DNA of 45,088 nt from an uncultured Propionibacteriaceae bacterium (GCA_938012815.1 CALLVV010000073.1:1-45088); one strand, 5' to 3'; positions 1-7,799 are shown, counted from the first letter of the stretch. A program made the numbers and translations. The notes: a model not told the origin generated them from the letters alone.

Positions 1-512
1 AGGCCATCTACGTGCCCGCCGACGACTACACCGACCCGGCCCCGGCGACGACTTTCGCCCACCTGGACGCGACGACGGAACTGAGCCGCGAGATCGCGTC
101 CCGTGGCCTGTACCCGGCCGTGGATCCGCTGAGCTCTTCGTCGCGGATCCTCGATCCGCAGTACATTGGCCAGGAACACTACGACACGGCCGTGCGCGTC
201 AAGCAGATCCTGCAGCGCAACAAGGAGCTCCAGGACATCATCGCCATTCTCGGCATCGACGAGCTGTCCGAGGAGGACAAGATCACGGTCAACCGGGCGC
301 GCCGGATTCAACAGTTCCTCAGCCAGAACACCTACATGGCGGAGAAGTTCACGAACATACCGGGCTCCACCGTGCCGGTGGCGGATACCATCGAGGGCTT
401 CTCGATGATCTGCCGTGGCGATGTCGATCACATCGCCGAGCAGGCCTTCTTCAACGTCGGTGGCATGGAGGACGTCTTCGCGAACTGGGACAAGATGCAG
501 AAGGACTTGTGA
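1..512 (+). CDS. atpD: ATP synthase F1 subunit beta, C-terminal part (5' end outside window)
   Basis: This is the C-terminal ~170 residues of the catalytic beta subunit of F1Fo ATP synthase, which makes ATP at the cytoplasmic face of the membrane. The reading frame is open from base 3, so the gene begins before the window; the GTG at 12 is internal. Visible family landmarks are AIYVPADDYTDPAPATTFAHLDATT, part of the nucleotide-domain end, and the DELSEED motif (IDELSEEDK) in the helical C-terminal domain that contacts gamma. The stop overlaps the start of atpC by four bases (GTGA), so the two are translationally coupled as the end of the atp operon. The identification is essentially certain. 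Confidence 0.98.
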   Translation, partial: AIYVPADDYTDPAPATTFAHLDATTELSREIASRGLYPAVDPLSSSSRILDPQYIGQEHYDTAVRVKQILQRNKELQDIIAILGIDELSEEDKITVNRARRIQQFLSQNTYMAEKFTNIPGSTVPVADTIEGFSMICRGDVDHIAEQAFFNVGGMEDVFANWDKMQKDL

Positions 513-928
513 GCGTGGAATATCAGCCGCTGAAGCTGGAGGTCGTCTCCGCGGACAAGATGGTCATGCAGTGCGATGCCGTCAACGTCATTGCCCGCAC
601 GGACGAGGGTGACATCGGCATCCTGCCGGGACACGAGCCACTCATGGCCGCTCTGGTGCCCTGCATGGTGGAGATCGTCGTGGCGGAGGGCCGGACGGAG
701 ATCCTCGCCATTGACGGCGGGTTGCTGGCCGTGGCCCAGGGGCACGTCCGGATCCTCAGCCACGAGGTCAAACTCGCCGAGGAAATCCTCCTGGAAGAGG
801 CCCGCCTGGAAGCTCACGACCTGCGTCATCTCCGCAGCGAGGGTGGTGCGACGGATGAACAGGTGCACCGCCTGCACATCCTGAACGCTCAGATCCGGGC
901 GGGGGAGAAATACCAGTCCAGTCACTGA
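509..928 (+). CDS. atpC: ATP synthase F1 subunit epsilon
   Basis: The 139-residue epsilon subunit of the F1 central stalk couples rotation to catalysis and can inhibit ATP hydrolysis. The N-terminal beta-sandwich is recognisable (LEVVSADKMV, ARTDEGDIGILPGHEPL, AIDGGLLAV), followed by a helical C-terminal segment rich in Glu, Arg and Leu (about residues 90-130). The start is a GTG overlapping the atpD stop in GTGA. It is the last atp gene here; a DUF2550 gene follows after 79 bases, a neighbourhood common in Actinobacteria. Confidence 0.97.
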   Translation: MSVEYQPLKLEVVSADKMVMQCDAVNVIARTDEGDIGILPGHEPLMAALVPCMVEIVVAEGRTEILAIDGGLLAVAQGHVRILSHEVKLAEEILLEEARLEAHDLRHLRSEGGATDEQVHRLHILNAQIRAGEKYQSSH

Positions 929-1007
929 CGGTCATTTCGCGGCAGGCCGGGGCATTTCGCACACGTCTTGCGAGTGTCCCGGCTCGTCGTGCACAGGTGT
1001 TGGCGCT

Positions 1008-1481
1008 ATGTTTTTGTGCATGGGGCTGACAGTGGTCGTGACAATCGTGGCGGTCACCTGCGTCTGTATTCTCCCTTTTGTCCTTCTCTACGCGCGTCGC
1101 CGCTGGCTCACTCGCCAAGGTGGTCTTTTTGACTGCGCCCATCGGATGCGCGACGGTGGACCCGGCGTCGGTTGGGTACTGGGTTTCGCCCGCTACCGCG
1201 GGGACAGGCTCGACTGGTATCGCGCCTTCTCGCTTGCGCTGCGGCCGAGTTGTTCCTTTTCCAGGGTAGGAACTAGCTGGCAGCGGCGCCGCGTCGCCAC
1301 GGCCTTGGAGGAGGTCGTTCTATTCGACAATTCGTGGATCGTCACGATCAAGGATCGCTTTGCCGGGCACGAACACAACTTGGCCATGGACCTGGACAAC
1401 GTTATGGGGTTGATGGCTTGGTTGGAGTCGGCTCCACCCGGAAGCCATTACCTGCCGGGTAGCGCCGACTCACCTTTGTGA
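1008..1481 (+). CDS. DUF2550 family membrane-anchored protein
   Basis: A 157-residue protein with one N-terminal membrane helix (about residues 5-25, rich in Val, Ile and Cys) followed by a basic RRRW segment and a soluble domain of about 120 residues. Placement directly after atpC and the sequence style (FDCAHRMR, GWVLGFARY, DRLDWYR, later FAGHEHNLAMDLD) match the DUF2550 family that follows the atp operon in Actinobacteria. No biochemical function is known to me. Start ATG 1008 has a weak AGGTG upstream; ATG 1020 is an in-frame alternative. The 79-base gap after atpC shows no clear hairpin, so read-through from the atp operon is possible. Confidence 0.85.
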   Translation: MFLCMGLTVVVTIVAVTCVCILPFVLLYARRRWLTRQGGLFDCAHRMRDGGPGVGWVLGFARYRGDRLDWYRAFSLALRPSCSFSRVGTSWQRRRVATALEEVVLFDNSWIVTIKDRFAGHEHNLAMDLDNVMGLMAWLESAPPGSHYLPGSADSPL

Positions 1482-1488
1482 GGGACTC

Positions 1489-2124
1489 TCATTCTTTTGT
1501 GCGTCCGCGGGATTTCTCGGGGGCTTGGCGATCTGTTCCCGGGACCCACAAGACGTCCCCCTCAGGGCCTGCCGCGGTCCGGCACATGTTGAACAGCAGA
1601 TCGCTCAGCCGGTTCAGGTAGGTGATCGCCAGCAGGTTCACACCACCCTCACCGCGCTCCGCAGAGGGCTCGGTTCCGTGGGTCTGGGCGGCCCGCCAAG
1701 CAACCCGTTCAGCGCGTCGACACACCGTGCGTGCGACGTGCAGCTGGGCCGCGGCGGGGCTGCCACCGGCCAGGATGAACGAACGCAGGGCCGGCAGCTC
1801 TGCACCTAGCTCATCGCACCACTCTTCCAGTCGGTCGATGGAGGACTGCTCGATACGAAGCGGCGGATACTGGGGGCTGGGGTGCAAGGGGGTGCTGAGG
1901 TCTGCGCCGACATCGAAGAGTTCGTTGCGGATCAGGGCGAGCATCTCCACCACCCGCTCCGGTAGTCCACCGTGGGCCACCGCGAGCGCCAGGTTCGAGT
2001 TGGTCTCGTCGACTGCCCCGTAGGCCTCGACTCGCAGATCGGTCTTTGGCACCGCGGCATTGTCCGAGAGACGGGTGTTTCCGGCGTCGCCGGTGCGGGT
2101 GTATATGCGTGTCAGGTTCACCAT
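1489..2124 (-). CDS. Cob(I)alamin (corrinoid) adenosyltransferase, PduO type
   Basis: A 211-residue cytoplasmic enzyme that transfers the adenosyl group of ATP to cob(I)alamin, giving adenosylcobalamin. The PduO signature is at the N-terminus (RIYTRTGDAGNTRLSD), followed by RVEAYGAVDETNS, then RTVCRRAERVAW and YLNRLSDLLFNMCR in the helical bundle. Adenosylcobalamin is the cofactor of methylmalonyl-CoA mutase, which fits the epimerase gene a few kilobases away. The ATG at 2124 lies 18 bases from the divergent cyclophilin start and has no Shine-Dalgarno; a TAAAGT hexamer ends six bases before it on this strand, suggesting a leaderless message. It is convergent with DUF2550, with seven bases between stops. 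Confidence 0.93.
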   Translation of the reverse strand: MVNLTRIYTRTGDAGNTRLSDNAAVPKTDLRVEAYGAVDETNSNLALAVAHGGLPERVVEMLALIRNELFDVGADLSTPLHPSPQYPPLRIEQSSIDRLEEWCDELGAELPALRSFILAGGSPAAAQLHVARTVCRRAERVAWRAAQTHGTEPSAERGEGGVNLLAITYLNRLSDLLFNMCRTAAGPEGDVLWVPGTDRQAPEKSRGRTKE

Positions 2125-2130
2125 GGGGCA

Positions 2131-2144
2131 ACTTTATCTACAAT
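2131..2144. promoter_or_regulatory. Overlapping divergent -10 elements between adenosyltransferase and cyclophilin genes
   Basis: On the plus strand TACAAT (2139-2144), with TTCACC at 2117-2122 (16-base spacer), would start transcription near the in-frame GTG at 2152. On the minus strand TAAAGT (2136-2131) lies six bases before the ATG at 2124. Both genes may therefore be leaderless, each promoter lying inside or beside the other gene's first codons. This is read from hexamers only. Confidence 0.4.
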
Positions 2145-2835
2145 GTCTGGGGTGGCATTCAAGGCTTTTGTTCCCTTGGTCGTTTCCGCTCTCGCCCTAA
2201 CCGGGTGCAGTGATGCAAACCAGTCGAGCCCGGCTGACGAGGCCGGGCGGGCGGTCAGTTGCTCCTACCCGCCGGGTGGGGAACCGGCCAAGCCCGTGGA
2301 TCCACCCAGTGGCGAGGACGTTCTGAACGCGGGAGAAACCAAGGCAACCTTTCACCTGACGGCGGGTGATGTGGAGATCACGATGGATCGTTCGGCCACC
2401 CCGTGTACCATCAACTCTTTCATGTCCCTGGCACAACAGGGCTGGTTCGACGAGACCAGGTGCCACCGGCTCACCGACTACGGCATCTTCGTGCTCCAGT
2501 GCGGTGACCCGACCGGAACCGGGACGGGCGGGCCCGGGTACACGATCCCTGATGAGTTGAGCCCCCGGACCACGGGGCTGGAGAAGGAGGGAGCCGTCGC
2601 CACCTACCCGAAGGGAACTGTCGCGATGGCGAACACCGGTAAACCCAACACCGCGGGGTCGCAGTTCTTCATTGTCTGGGAGGACAGCCAGCTCAGCCCC
2701 GACTACGCTGTTTTCGGCACCGCCGATGAGGGTGGGCTGGCCGTCGTGCAGGGGATTGCCGCGCAGGGGGTCGACGAAACAGATGGGACGAGCCCCATAG
2801 CGGAAGCCGTCATCAGCTCGGTCACGTTGAGCTGA
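2143..2835 (+). CDS. Peptidyl-prolyl cis-trans isomerase, cyclophilin type, lipoprotein
   Basis: A 230-residue lipid-anchored foldase. The N-terminus is a lipoprotein signal (hydrophobic stretch, then the LTGC lipobox), followed by a Ser/Pro/Gly-rich linker and a cyclophilin domain from about residue 65. Cyclophilin landmarks are CHRLTDYGIFVLQCGDPTG, GGPGYTIPDE, KGTVAMANTGKPNTAGSQFF and YAVFGTADEGG; the catalytic-type Arg is in CHRLT. It probably catalyses proline isomerisation in secreted proteins outside the membrane. An open frame extends upstream to 1972 but runs through the divergent gene; ATG 2143 or GTG 2152 gives a proper signal peptide. Its stop overlaps the convergent hydrolase by 14 bases, with no room for a separate terminator. 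Confidence 0.92.
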   Translation: MSGVAFKAFVPLVVSALALTGCSDANQSSPADEAGRAVSCSYPPGGEPAKPVDPPSGEDVLNAGETKATFHLTAGDVEITMDRSATPCTINSFMSLAQQGWFDETRCHRLTDYGIFVLQCGDPTGTGTGGPGYTIPDELSPRTTGLEKEGAVATYPKGTVAMANTGKPNTAGSQFFIVWEDSQLSPDYAVFGTADEGGLAVVQGIAAQGVDETDGTSPIAEAVISSVTLS

Positions 2836-3610
2836 TGACGGCGGGTGAGCCCAGGAACTCGGTGCAGATCGAGGTGAAGGCCTCAGGCTCGTCGGCGTGC
2901 ACCCAGTGGCCCGCGCGTTTGAGGGTCAGGGTGACGACCCGGGGAAACAACCGGCGCATTGGTTCGGCGTGCTCCGGGAGGACGTAGGGGGATCGTCCCC
3001 CGGCCACCCACCAGACGGGACCTTCATAGACCGTTTCCATTCTCGGCCAGCCGCCGATTACCCGGAGGGAATCACCGAGCAGATCAAGGTTGGCTTTCCA
3101 GGCCCAGTCCCCACCGAGCCGACGCAGGTTCTGAAGTAGGAAACCACGGACCTGCGGGTCGGGGATCGCATCGGCGAGCCGTCGGCTGGCCTCGGTACGG
3201 CTGGCCAAGTGCTCCAGGTCCAGGCCACGCATGGCCGCCACCAGAGGTGCGAATCCGGTCGGGCTATCGCTCGGGACGGGGGAGATGTCCGCAACCAGAA
3301 GGCGATCTACCAGGTCGGGATGGGTAAGAGCCAACCGCATCGCCAGTTTCCCACCCAGCGAGTGTCCCACCAAGGCTACGGGTTCGTCGAAGTTCTCCCG
3401 CAACCAGTGGGCTATGTGCTCGGACTGACCATCCAGGGTGAAACCTACTGTCCAGGACGAGGCGCCGTGATTGGGCAGGTCGAGCAGATGGCAGGTCGCT
3501 ACCTCGGTCAGGGCGGTCGCTATTCGGGTGAAATTCTTGCCCTGACCGAACAGGCCGTGCAGGAACACCACCTGCGCCGGGCCCGATCCTACGGTGATTC
3601 CGTGGATCAT
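2822..3610 (-). CDS. Alpha/beta-fold hydrolase, YbfF-like esterase
   Basis: A 262-residue alpha/beta hydrolase. Visible are the oxyanion region VVFLHGLFGQGKNF, LLDLPNHGASSW, the nucleophile elbow GHSLGG with the catalytic Ser, an Asp candidate in LLVADISPVP, and the catalytic His in AGHWVHADEPEAF. The pattern is that of small cytoplasmic acyl-ester or acyl-CoA hydrolases like E. coli YbfF; the substrate cannot be deduced. ATG 3610 overlaps the stop of the upstream zinc-ligand protein in ATGA, so this is the third gene of a coupled nucS operon. The open frame continues to 3736, but that extension reads through the preceding gene and lacks family features. Confidence 0.9.
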   Translation of the reverse strand: MIHGITVGSGPAQVVFLHGLFGQGKNFTRIATALTEVATCHLLDLPNHGASSWTVGFTLDGQSEHIAHWLRENFDEPVALVGHSLGGKLAMRLALTHPDLVDRLLVADISPVPSDSPTGFAPLVAAMRGLDLEHLASRTEASRRLADAIPDPQVRGFLLQNLRRLGGDWAWKANLDLLGDSLRVIGGWPRMETVYEGPVWWVAGGRSPYVLPEHAEPMRRLFPRVVTLTLKRAGHWVHADEPEAFTSICTEFLGSPAVISST

Positions 3611-3882
3611 CGGTTCAGCCTCCAACAGTGCGAATGCCAGTGGCGGCGTTGTTCCACCCCGGAGTCGAAACCGAATCCGGGTTCCTCGGGCCACGCCACC
3701 AGATGAGCCATTCCGACGGGGATCGGATTGTTGCATCCCGGACAGGTGTATCGCTTCAGAGCTCGGTCCTCGGGTACTTCCCGTACCAAGAAGGAACCTG
3801 CTGATGTGACCCGTCTGGACGTGTGGCGTGACGTGTCGAGGGGGCGTGGGGGCCGTAGGTGCTTCGAGGGTCGCCTTGCCAT
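3607..3882 (-). CDS. Small conserved actinobacterial protein with CxxC and HWHSHC putative zinc ligands
   Basis: A 91-residue protein with a basic, probably disordered N-terminus (residues 1-30) and a compact C-terminal domain. Likely metal ligands are C47 and C50 (CPGC), then H81, H83 and C86 (RRHWHSHCW). I recognise it as the small actinobacterial family sitting beside nucS that is often mislabelled an ATP/GTP-binding protein; there is no P-loop here. The function is unknown. It is translationally coupled on both sides: ATG 3882 shares one base with the nucS stop (TGATG) and its own stop overlaps the hydrolase start (ATGA). The coupling suggests a role connected to NucS or nucleic acid, which is inference. 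Confidence 0.82.
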   Translation of the reverse strand: MARRPSKHLRPPRPLDTSRHTSRRVTSAGSFLVREVPEDRALKRYTCPGCNNPIPVGMAHLVAWPEEPGFGFDSGVEQRRHWHSHCWRLNR

Positions 3883-4574
3883 CAGAACAGCCGATCCTCG
3901 GAATTGTCCATCCCGCGCAGCGCGTCGTAGTCCAGCAACTGGCACGTGATGCCCCGGTCCGCGGCCAAGGTGGCGGCTTGGGGTTTGATCTGTTGAGCGG
4001 CGAAGATTCCCTTCACGGGGGCCAGCTGCGGGTCGCGGTTCATCAGGTCCAGGTACCGGGTCAGCTGCTCAACTCCGTCGATCTCGCCCCGCCTTTTCAC
4101 CTCCACCGCGAAGTGCATCCCGTTCGTGTCGCGCAACAGAAGATCAACCGGGCCGATCGGGGTGTAGAACTCGCGTTTGACCACCTGCCAGCCCTCCCCG
4201 AAGGTGGTGGGATGCTCGGCCAGCAGAGCCTGCAGGTGTGCCTCGACTCCGTCCTTCTGAAGTCCTGGATCAACACCGAACCCGTGATTCACGTCCAGGA
4301 ACACCTCGCCCAGGGCGATCCGAAGGGTGTCGCCGGATCCGGAACGGACCAGCCACAAGGAGTTCGCCCCGATCTTCTGAGCCGTTTCATCAGGTTCAGT
4401 GACGGTGAGGGTGCAGGGCGCGCTCATCCAGTTCAGGGGTTTGTACGCGCGGTCATCCGCGTGTACCGAGACAGATCCGTCGGCTTTCAACATGATCAAT
4501 CGTTTGGCCATGGGAAGATGAGCGGTCAACCGACCCGTGTAGTCGACCTGGCACTGGGCAATGACGAGGCGCAC
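3882..4574 (-). CDS. nucS: Mismatch-specific endonuclease NucS/EndoMS
   Basis: A 230-residue nuclease that makes double-strand cuts at mismatches and substitutes for MutS/MutL repair in most Actinobacteria. The N-terminal DNA-binding/dimerisation domain begins VIAQCQVDYTGRL. The RecB-like C-terminal nuclease domain has D144 in GPVDLLLRD and E158/K160 in FAVEVKRRG, the expected D-ExK active site. The C-terminus EDRLF resembles a sliding-clamp-binding tail. The start is GTG 4574, ten bases after the AI-2E family gene stop, so nucS lies in a single-direction run from the DivIVA-like gene to the hydrolase. The length is typical for the family and the identification is firm. Confidence 0.97.
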   Translation of the reverse strand: MRLVIAQCQVDYTGRLTAHLPMAKRLIMLKADGSVSVHADDRAYKPLNWMSAPCTLTVTEPDETAQKIGANSLWLVRSGSGDTLRIALGEVFLDVNHGFGVDPGLQKDGVEAHLQALLAEHPTTFGEGWQVVKREFYTPIGPVDLLLRDTNGMHFAVEVKRRGEIDGVEQLTRYLDLMNRDPQLAPVKGIFAAQQIKPQAATLAADRGITCQLLDYDALRGMDNSEDRLF

Positions 4575-4584
4575 GGGACAAATC

Positions 4585-5943
4585 CTAACTGGCGTCCAGG
4601 TGTGGCTGGAGCACCTCGCGGTAGAGCAGTAGCAGGGCGGCTGTCGTCGGGATGGCTATCAGGGCGCCGATCACTCCCAACAGGATGCCCCCGATCAGTG
4701 CGGATAGCACGACGAGCGCCCCGGGTACCTTCACTGTGCGTTTCATGACCGTGGGGTAGAGGATGTAGGCGTCGAACTGCTGGTAGATCAGGAAATAAAT
4801 GATGGTGGCTATACCCGTGGTCGGTGAGGTGGCGAAACCCACCAGGGCAACCGCGAGCATGGCCAAGGAGGAACCCACCAAGGGAATGAAACAGAACAGG
4901 GCGACGATGAACGACAACGCCAGCGAGTACGCGCCGAGCCCGATGATGTTCATGAATATGAAGCTGCATCCCGAGGCCACCGTGACGATCATGAACATTC
5001 CGGTGATGTATCCGGAGACCCCGCGGAAGATCTCATCGGCCAGGTAGCGGGAACGTGCACGCCGGCTTGCCGGGGCCAGTTTGTAGATGACCTCCTTGAT
5101 CGCTGGCAGTGAGGCCAGGAAATAGATGGTGAGCACCAGCGTCATGATCACTGAAAAGATCAGGTTGGCCACAAGTACACCGGCTCCCCAGATACCGCCG
5201 AACAGGTTCTGCACCAACCCGCCCGAGGCGAGATAGCGCTGGGCCGTTTCGAGCAGGTTGTACTGAGCATCCCAGCTGGCCACCTGCTCGTTCGTGGCCA
5301 GCATCGCTATCCAGTAAGGCACCCTGAAGGCGAGGGACTGCACCTGGCTCGTCATCAACGGAACCAGCGCGGTGACACCCAGCACGATGATTCCCAGGAG
5401 GGTTACCGTCACGAAGAACACCGCCAGCGGGCGGGGCACCCGGCGCCTGGTGAAGAACTCAACAGCGGGGTTGAGTCCCAGGGCCAGGAACAGAGAGAGC
5501 ACCACCAGGATGAGGATGTTCTGCACCTGTGCCACGGCGATCATGAGGCTGATCGCGACCAGTACCCCGAGGGCACCGAAGAAGCCGATGGAGAACGGGG
5601 AGTGGTTCAGCAGCTTAGTCTCGTTCTGCACCACCACCGGCGGCACGGGAAGCACTGGCTCCTCAGGGGTGGGGGTCAGGAGCTGTTTCGCCCCCTTGCG
5701 GGCGTTGCCGAACAGGCTTCTGAAGAACTTCCTGAAACCACCCGACAGCACGGTACCCCTGAAAGGTCCAGATTTCTTTCCCTGCCTGGAATCCGTCGTG
5801 GGAATGATGGATGTTGATTCGGGTACCGGTTGCTCGGATTGCGGTGTGGGGGAGGATGGCTCCCCCACACCGATCTCGGGGACTGGTCCCGTGTCCTCGG
5901 GGATCGGGAGGTTGTCCTCCGCCCCGGGAGCGGGGGACGTCAC
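4585..5943 (-). CDS. AI-2E family (TqsA/PerM-like) membrane protein
   Basis: A 452-residue polytopic membrane protein. The first ~125 residues are hydrophilic and Pro/Ser/Glu-rich (cytoplasmic tail), followed by about eight membrane segments from FFGALGVLVAISLMIAVAQ to the end. Family landmarks are LNPAVEFFTRRRVPRPLAV, VLTIYFLASLP, FIPLVGSSLAM and YPTVMKRTVKVPGALVVLSALIGG. Members have been linked to AI-2 export or Na+/H+ antiport, so the substrate is open. The start is GTG 5943, overlapping the stop of the DivIVA-like gene in GTGA; the longer open frame to 6126 is antisense-like filler over that gene. Coupling to a DivIVA-like protein hints at polar or septal placement (inference). Confidence 0.9.
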   Translation of the reverse strand: MTSPAPGAEDNLPIPEDTGPVPEIGVGEPSSPTPQSEQPVPESTSIIPTTDSRQGKKSGPFRGTVLSGGFRKFFRSLFGNARKGAKQLLTPTPEEPVLPVPPVVVQNETKLLNHSPFSIGFFGALGVLVAISLMIAVAQVQNILILVVLSLFLALGLNPAVEFFTRRRVPRPLAVFFVTVTLLGIIVLGVTALVPLMTSQVQSLAFRVPYWIAMLATNEQVASWDAQYNLLETAQRYLASGGLVQNLFGGIWGAGVLVANLIFSVIMTLVLTIYFLASLPAIKEVIYKLAPASRRARSRYLADEIFRGVSGYITGMFMIVTVASGCSFIFMNIIGLGAYSLALSFIVALFCFIPLVGSSLAMLAVALVGFATSPTTGIATIIYFLIYQQFDAYILYPTVMKRTVKVPGALVVLSALIGGILLGVIGALIAIPTTAALLLLYREVLQPHLDAS

Positions 5944-7034
5944 TTCGCCTGCTTGCGTTCCCGTGGCTGCGGGGCCGTCACCTCGCCACCGCTGATGATC
6001 TCGGTGAGCTCCATGTCGGGCACGGCCTCCTCGGCCATGGCGCGCAGGTTCTGCATGGATGCGACGATGGAGGTTCGGCGTGCCATCAGGGCGGCTACTT
6101 CGCGTTCGAGCTGCTCCTTGCGCCAAGCCACCTGTTCCTCGAGCTCCTCCTGTTTCTGACGCACTTCCTCCCGCATCGCCGACAACGTCGCCTCTGCTTC
6201 GCGGGTTGCGGTGGTGCGAATCTGCTCGGCCTCCTCCACAGCGGACTCGCGGATCTTGATGGCCTCTGCGCGGGCCTCCTCGATTTGCTTGGTCGCGGCC
6301 TCGGACCGGGTTCTCGCCTCGGCCAGCTGGGAGCTGACGTTCTCCTCTGTCCGTCTGACCGTCTCCGCCTGTTTGGCCAGGGCGGTGGCGGTGGACTTCT
6401 CGGTGGCCAAGCGCGCAGCAGTGGCGTCTCGCTCGGCTTCTTGACGCATCCGGGCGGCATCGATCCGGGCGGCCTCCAGCTGAGCGTTGATGCGCTGTGA
6501 GGTTTCCTCCAGCAACGACTTCGACTGGGCCTCCGCGTCGGCACGGACCAGGTTCGCATCGCGCCGAGCGGCCTCCAGCACGGCCTGCCCTGCCTCGGCC
6601 TGCTCCTGCCGAAGTTTGCGCAGGCTGGCAAGCCCGGACAGGCGCACGTCGTCGGCTTCCTGCTGGGCGGCTTCCCTGGCCGCGGTCGCGGCCAGACGCG
6701 CCTCTTGCCGGAGACGATCGGATTCGGCTTCCGCCAGGCGGACCAGTTCGGCCGCCTGCGCTTCCGCGGCCTCCAGCAGGCCACGGGCATGAGCGCCTAG
6801 TTTGGCGAAGTCCGTGGTCCCGACCTGCGCTCGCACGAAGCTCGTCTCCCGACGTTGCTCCCGCAGCTGCACCTTCATCTCGAGCAGGCGTTGTTCGAGA
6901 TCCTGGATGTAGGAATCCACCGCCTGTTTGTCATAGCCGAGCATGGCGTGGGGGAAACCCCCGACGGCGCTGGCCTTGTCCTCGAAGAGGTTGAGGCCGG
7001 TCTCCTCCTCGATCTCAGTACGAACATCGGTCAT
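5940..7034 (-). CDS. DivIVA-like coiled-coil protein
   Basis: A 364-residue, largely alpha-helical protein. The N-terminal ~70 residues resemble a DivIVA domain (FPHAMLGYDKQAVDSYIQDLEQRLLEMKVQLREQ), the module that recognises curved membrane and septa. From about residue 90 to 330 it is one long Ala/Glu/Arg-rich coiled coil with Gln-rich heptads, ending in a short tail. It is probably a Wag31-related cytoskeletal scaffold; whether it is a paralogue of the canonical Wag31 cannot be judged here. ATG 7034 is chosen because AGGAGA lies just upstream; the seven extra codons to 7055 would run over that site. It heads the minus-strand operon leading to nucS. Confidence 0.85.
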   Translation of the reverse strand: MTDVRTEIEEETGLNLFEDKASAVGGFPHAMLGYDKQAVDSYIQDLEQRLLEMKVQLREQRRETSFVRAQVGTTDFAKLGAHARGLLEAAEAQAAELVRLAEAESDRLRQEARLAATAAREAAQQEADDVRLSGLASLRKLRQEQAEAGQAVLEAARRDANLVRADAEAQSKSLLEETSQRINAQLEAARIDAARMRQEAERDATAARLATEKSTATALAKQAETVRRTEENVSSQLAEARTRSEAATKQIEEARAEAIKIRESAVEEAEQIRTTATREAEATLSAMREEVRQKQEELEEQVAWRKEQLEREVAALMARRTSIVASMQNLRAMAEEAVPDMELTEIISGGEVTAPQPRERKQAK

Positions 7035-7087
7035 TGTTGTCTCCTGGCTTGGCACGTTCGGTACTGAGCCTACCCCGGAGTAGGCGT

Positions 7088-7127
7088 GGGAGTGCCGGCG
7101 GACGCGAGGGCGTCCGCCGGCGCTCCC
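7088..7127 (-). terminator. Strong hairpin downstream of methylmalonyl-CoA epimerase
   Basis: The arms 7088-7105 and 7110-7127 pair over 18 positions with one T-G wobble and a GAGG loop. It begins ten bases after the epimerase stop on the minus strand and separates it from the DivIVA-like operon. There is no T-tract, as is usual in high-GC actinomycetes. Confidence 0.75.
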
Positions 7128-7136
7128 GGAAAGACC

Positions 7137-7586
7137 TCAGTGCGAGGCATTCTTGGCGGGTTCCACCAGCTCCAGGAGGACGCCGCCGGCATCCTTCGGG
7201 TGGACGAAGTTGATGCGGGAATCGGCTGTACCCCGCTTGGCTTCCGGGAACAGCAGCCTGAGGCCGCGCTCGCGCAGGACGGCGCTCACGTGATCCAGAT
7301 CGTGCACGCGGTAGGCGAGCTGCTGGATGCCGGGGCCGCCGTTGCGGTCCAGCCATTTGGCAATGGTGGAGTTCTCGTTGAGGGGGGCCAGGAGCTGGAT
7401 CTTGGCGTTCTCCTCACCTTGGGTTCCCGTGCCGATCATGGCCTCCGCGACACCCTGCTCCTCGTTGACTTCGCGGTGCAGCTCGCGCCATCCGAAAACC
7501 TCGGAATGGAACTTGATGGCCTCGTCGAGGTCGCGAACGGCCAGACCGACGTGATCGATGCAGATGAAAAGATCTTGGTTCTCCAT
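7137..7586 (-). CDS. mce: Methylmalonyl-CoA epimerase
   Basis: A 149-residue vicinal-oxygen-chelate enzyme that interconverts (R)- and (S)-methylmalonyl-CoA, a step of the propionate/Wood-Werkman pathway. The start at 7586 aligns MENQDLFICIDHV with the Propionibacterium enzyme as I remember it; ATG 7595 is possible. Metal ligands by that comparison are H12, Q64 and E139 (LLELVEP). The fourth position, His in the P. shermanii enzyme, is Q89 here (GPGIQQLAYRV); I recall the same GIQQ form in other actinobacterial epimerases. RINFVHPKDAGGVLLEL is typical of the family. Transcribed alone, with a strong terminator downstream; its cofactor pathway is served by the nearby adenosyltransferase. Confidence 0.94.
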   Translation of the reverse strand: MENQDLFICIDHVGLAVRDLDEAIKFHSEVFGWRELHREVNEEQGVAEAMIGTGTQGEENAKIQLLAPLNENSTIAKWLDRNGGPGIQQLAYRVHDLDHVSAVLRERGLRLLFPEAKRGTADSRINFVHPKDAGGVLLELVEPAKNASH

Positions 7587-7799
7587 GTCGGCCATTCTTT
7601 CATCCGGCCGGTGAAACCGTGGCGCTGGGGTGGGAAGAAAACTGTGCGCAAGGTGACGGCGCGGCGTGAGCGGTTCGAGGCGGTCGAGGTGGGAGACTAT
7701 GAAGTTCAACAGCGGCGCGTCAGGTTCCAACAACACTCCGGGTGATGCAGACTGGTAGGCGCTTGTGTGAGTCCCTTCCCCTTGAGACTTGGAGACATC

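Noticed and set aside
6100..6800. Dense repetitive GCCTC/GGCC signal resembling an array
   Set aside because: It is the Ala/Glu/Arg coiled coil of the DivIVA-like protein; no fixed-length repeats or spacers.
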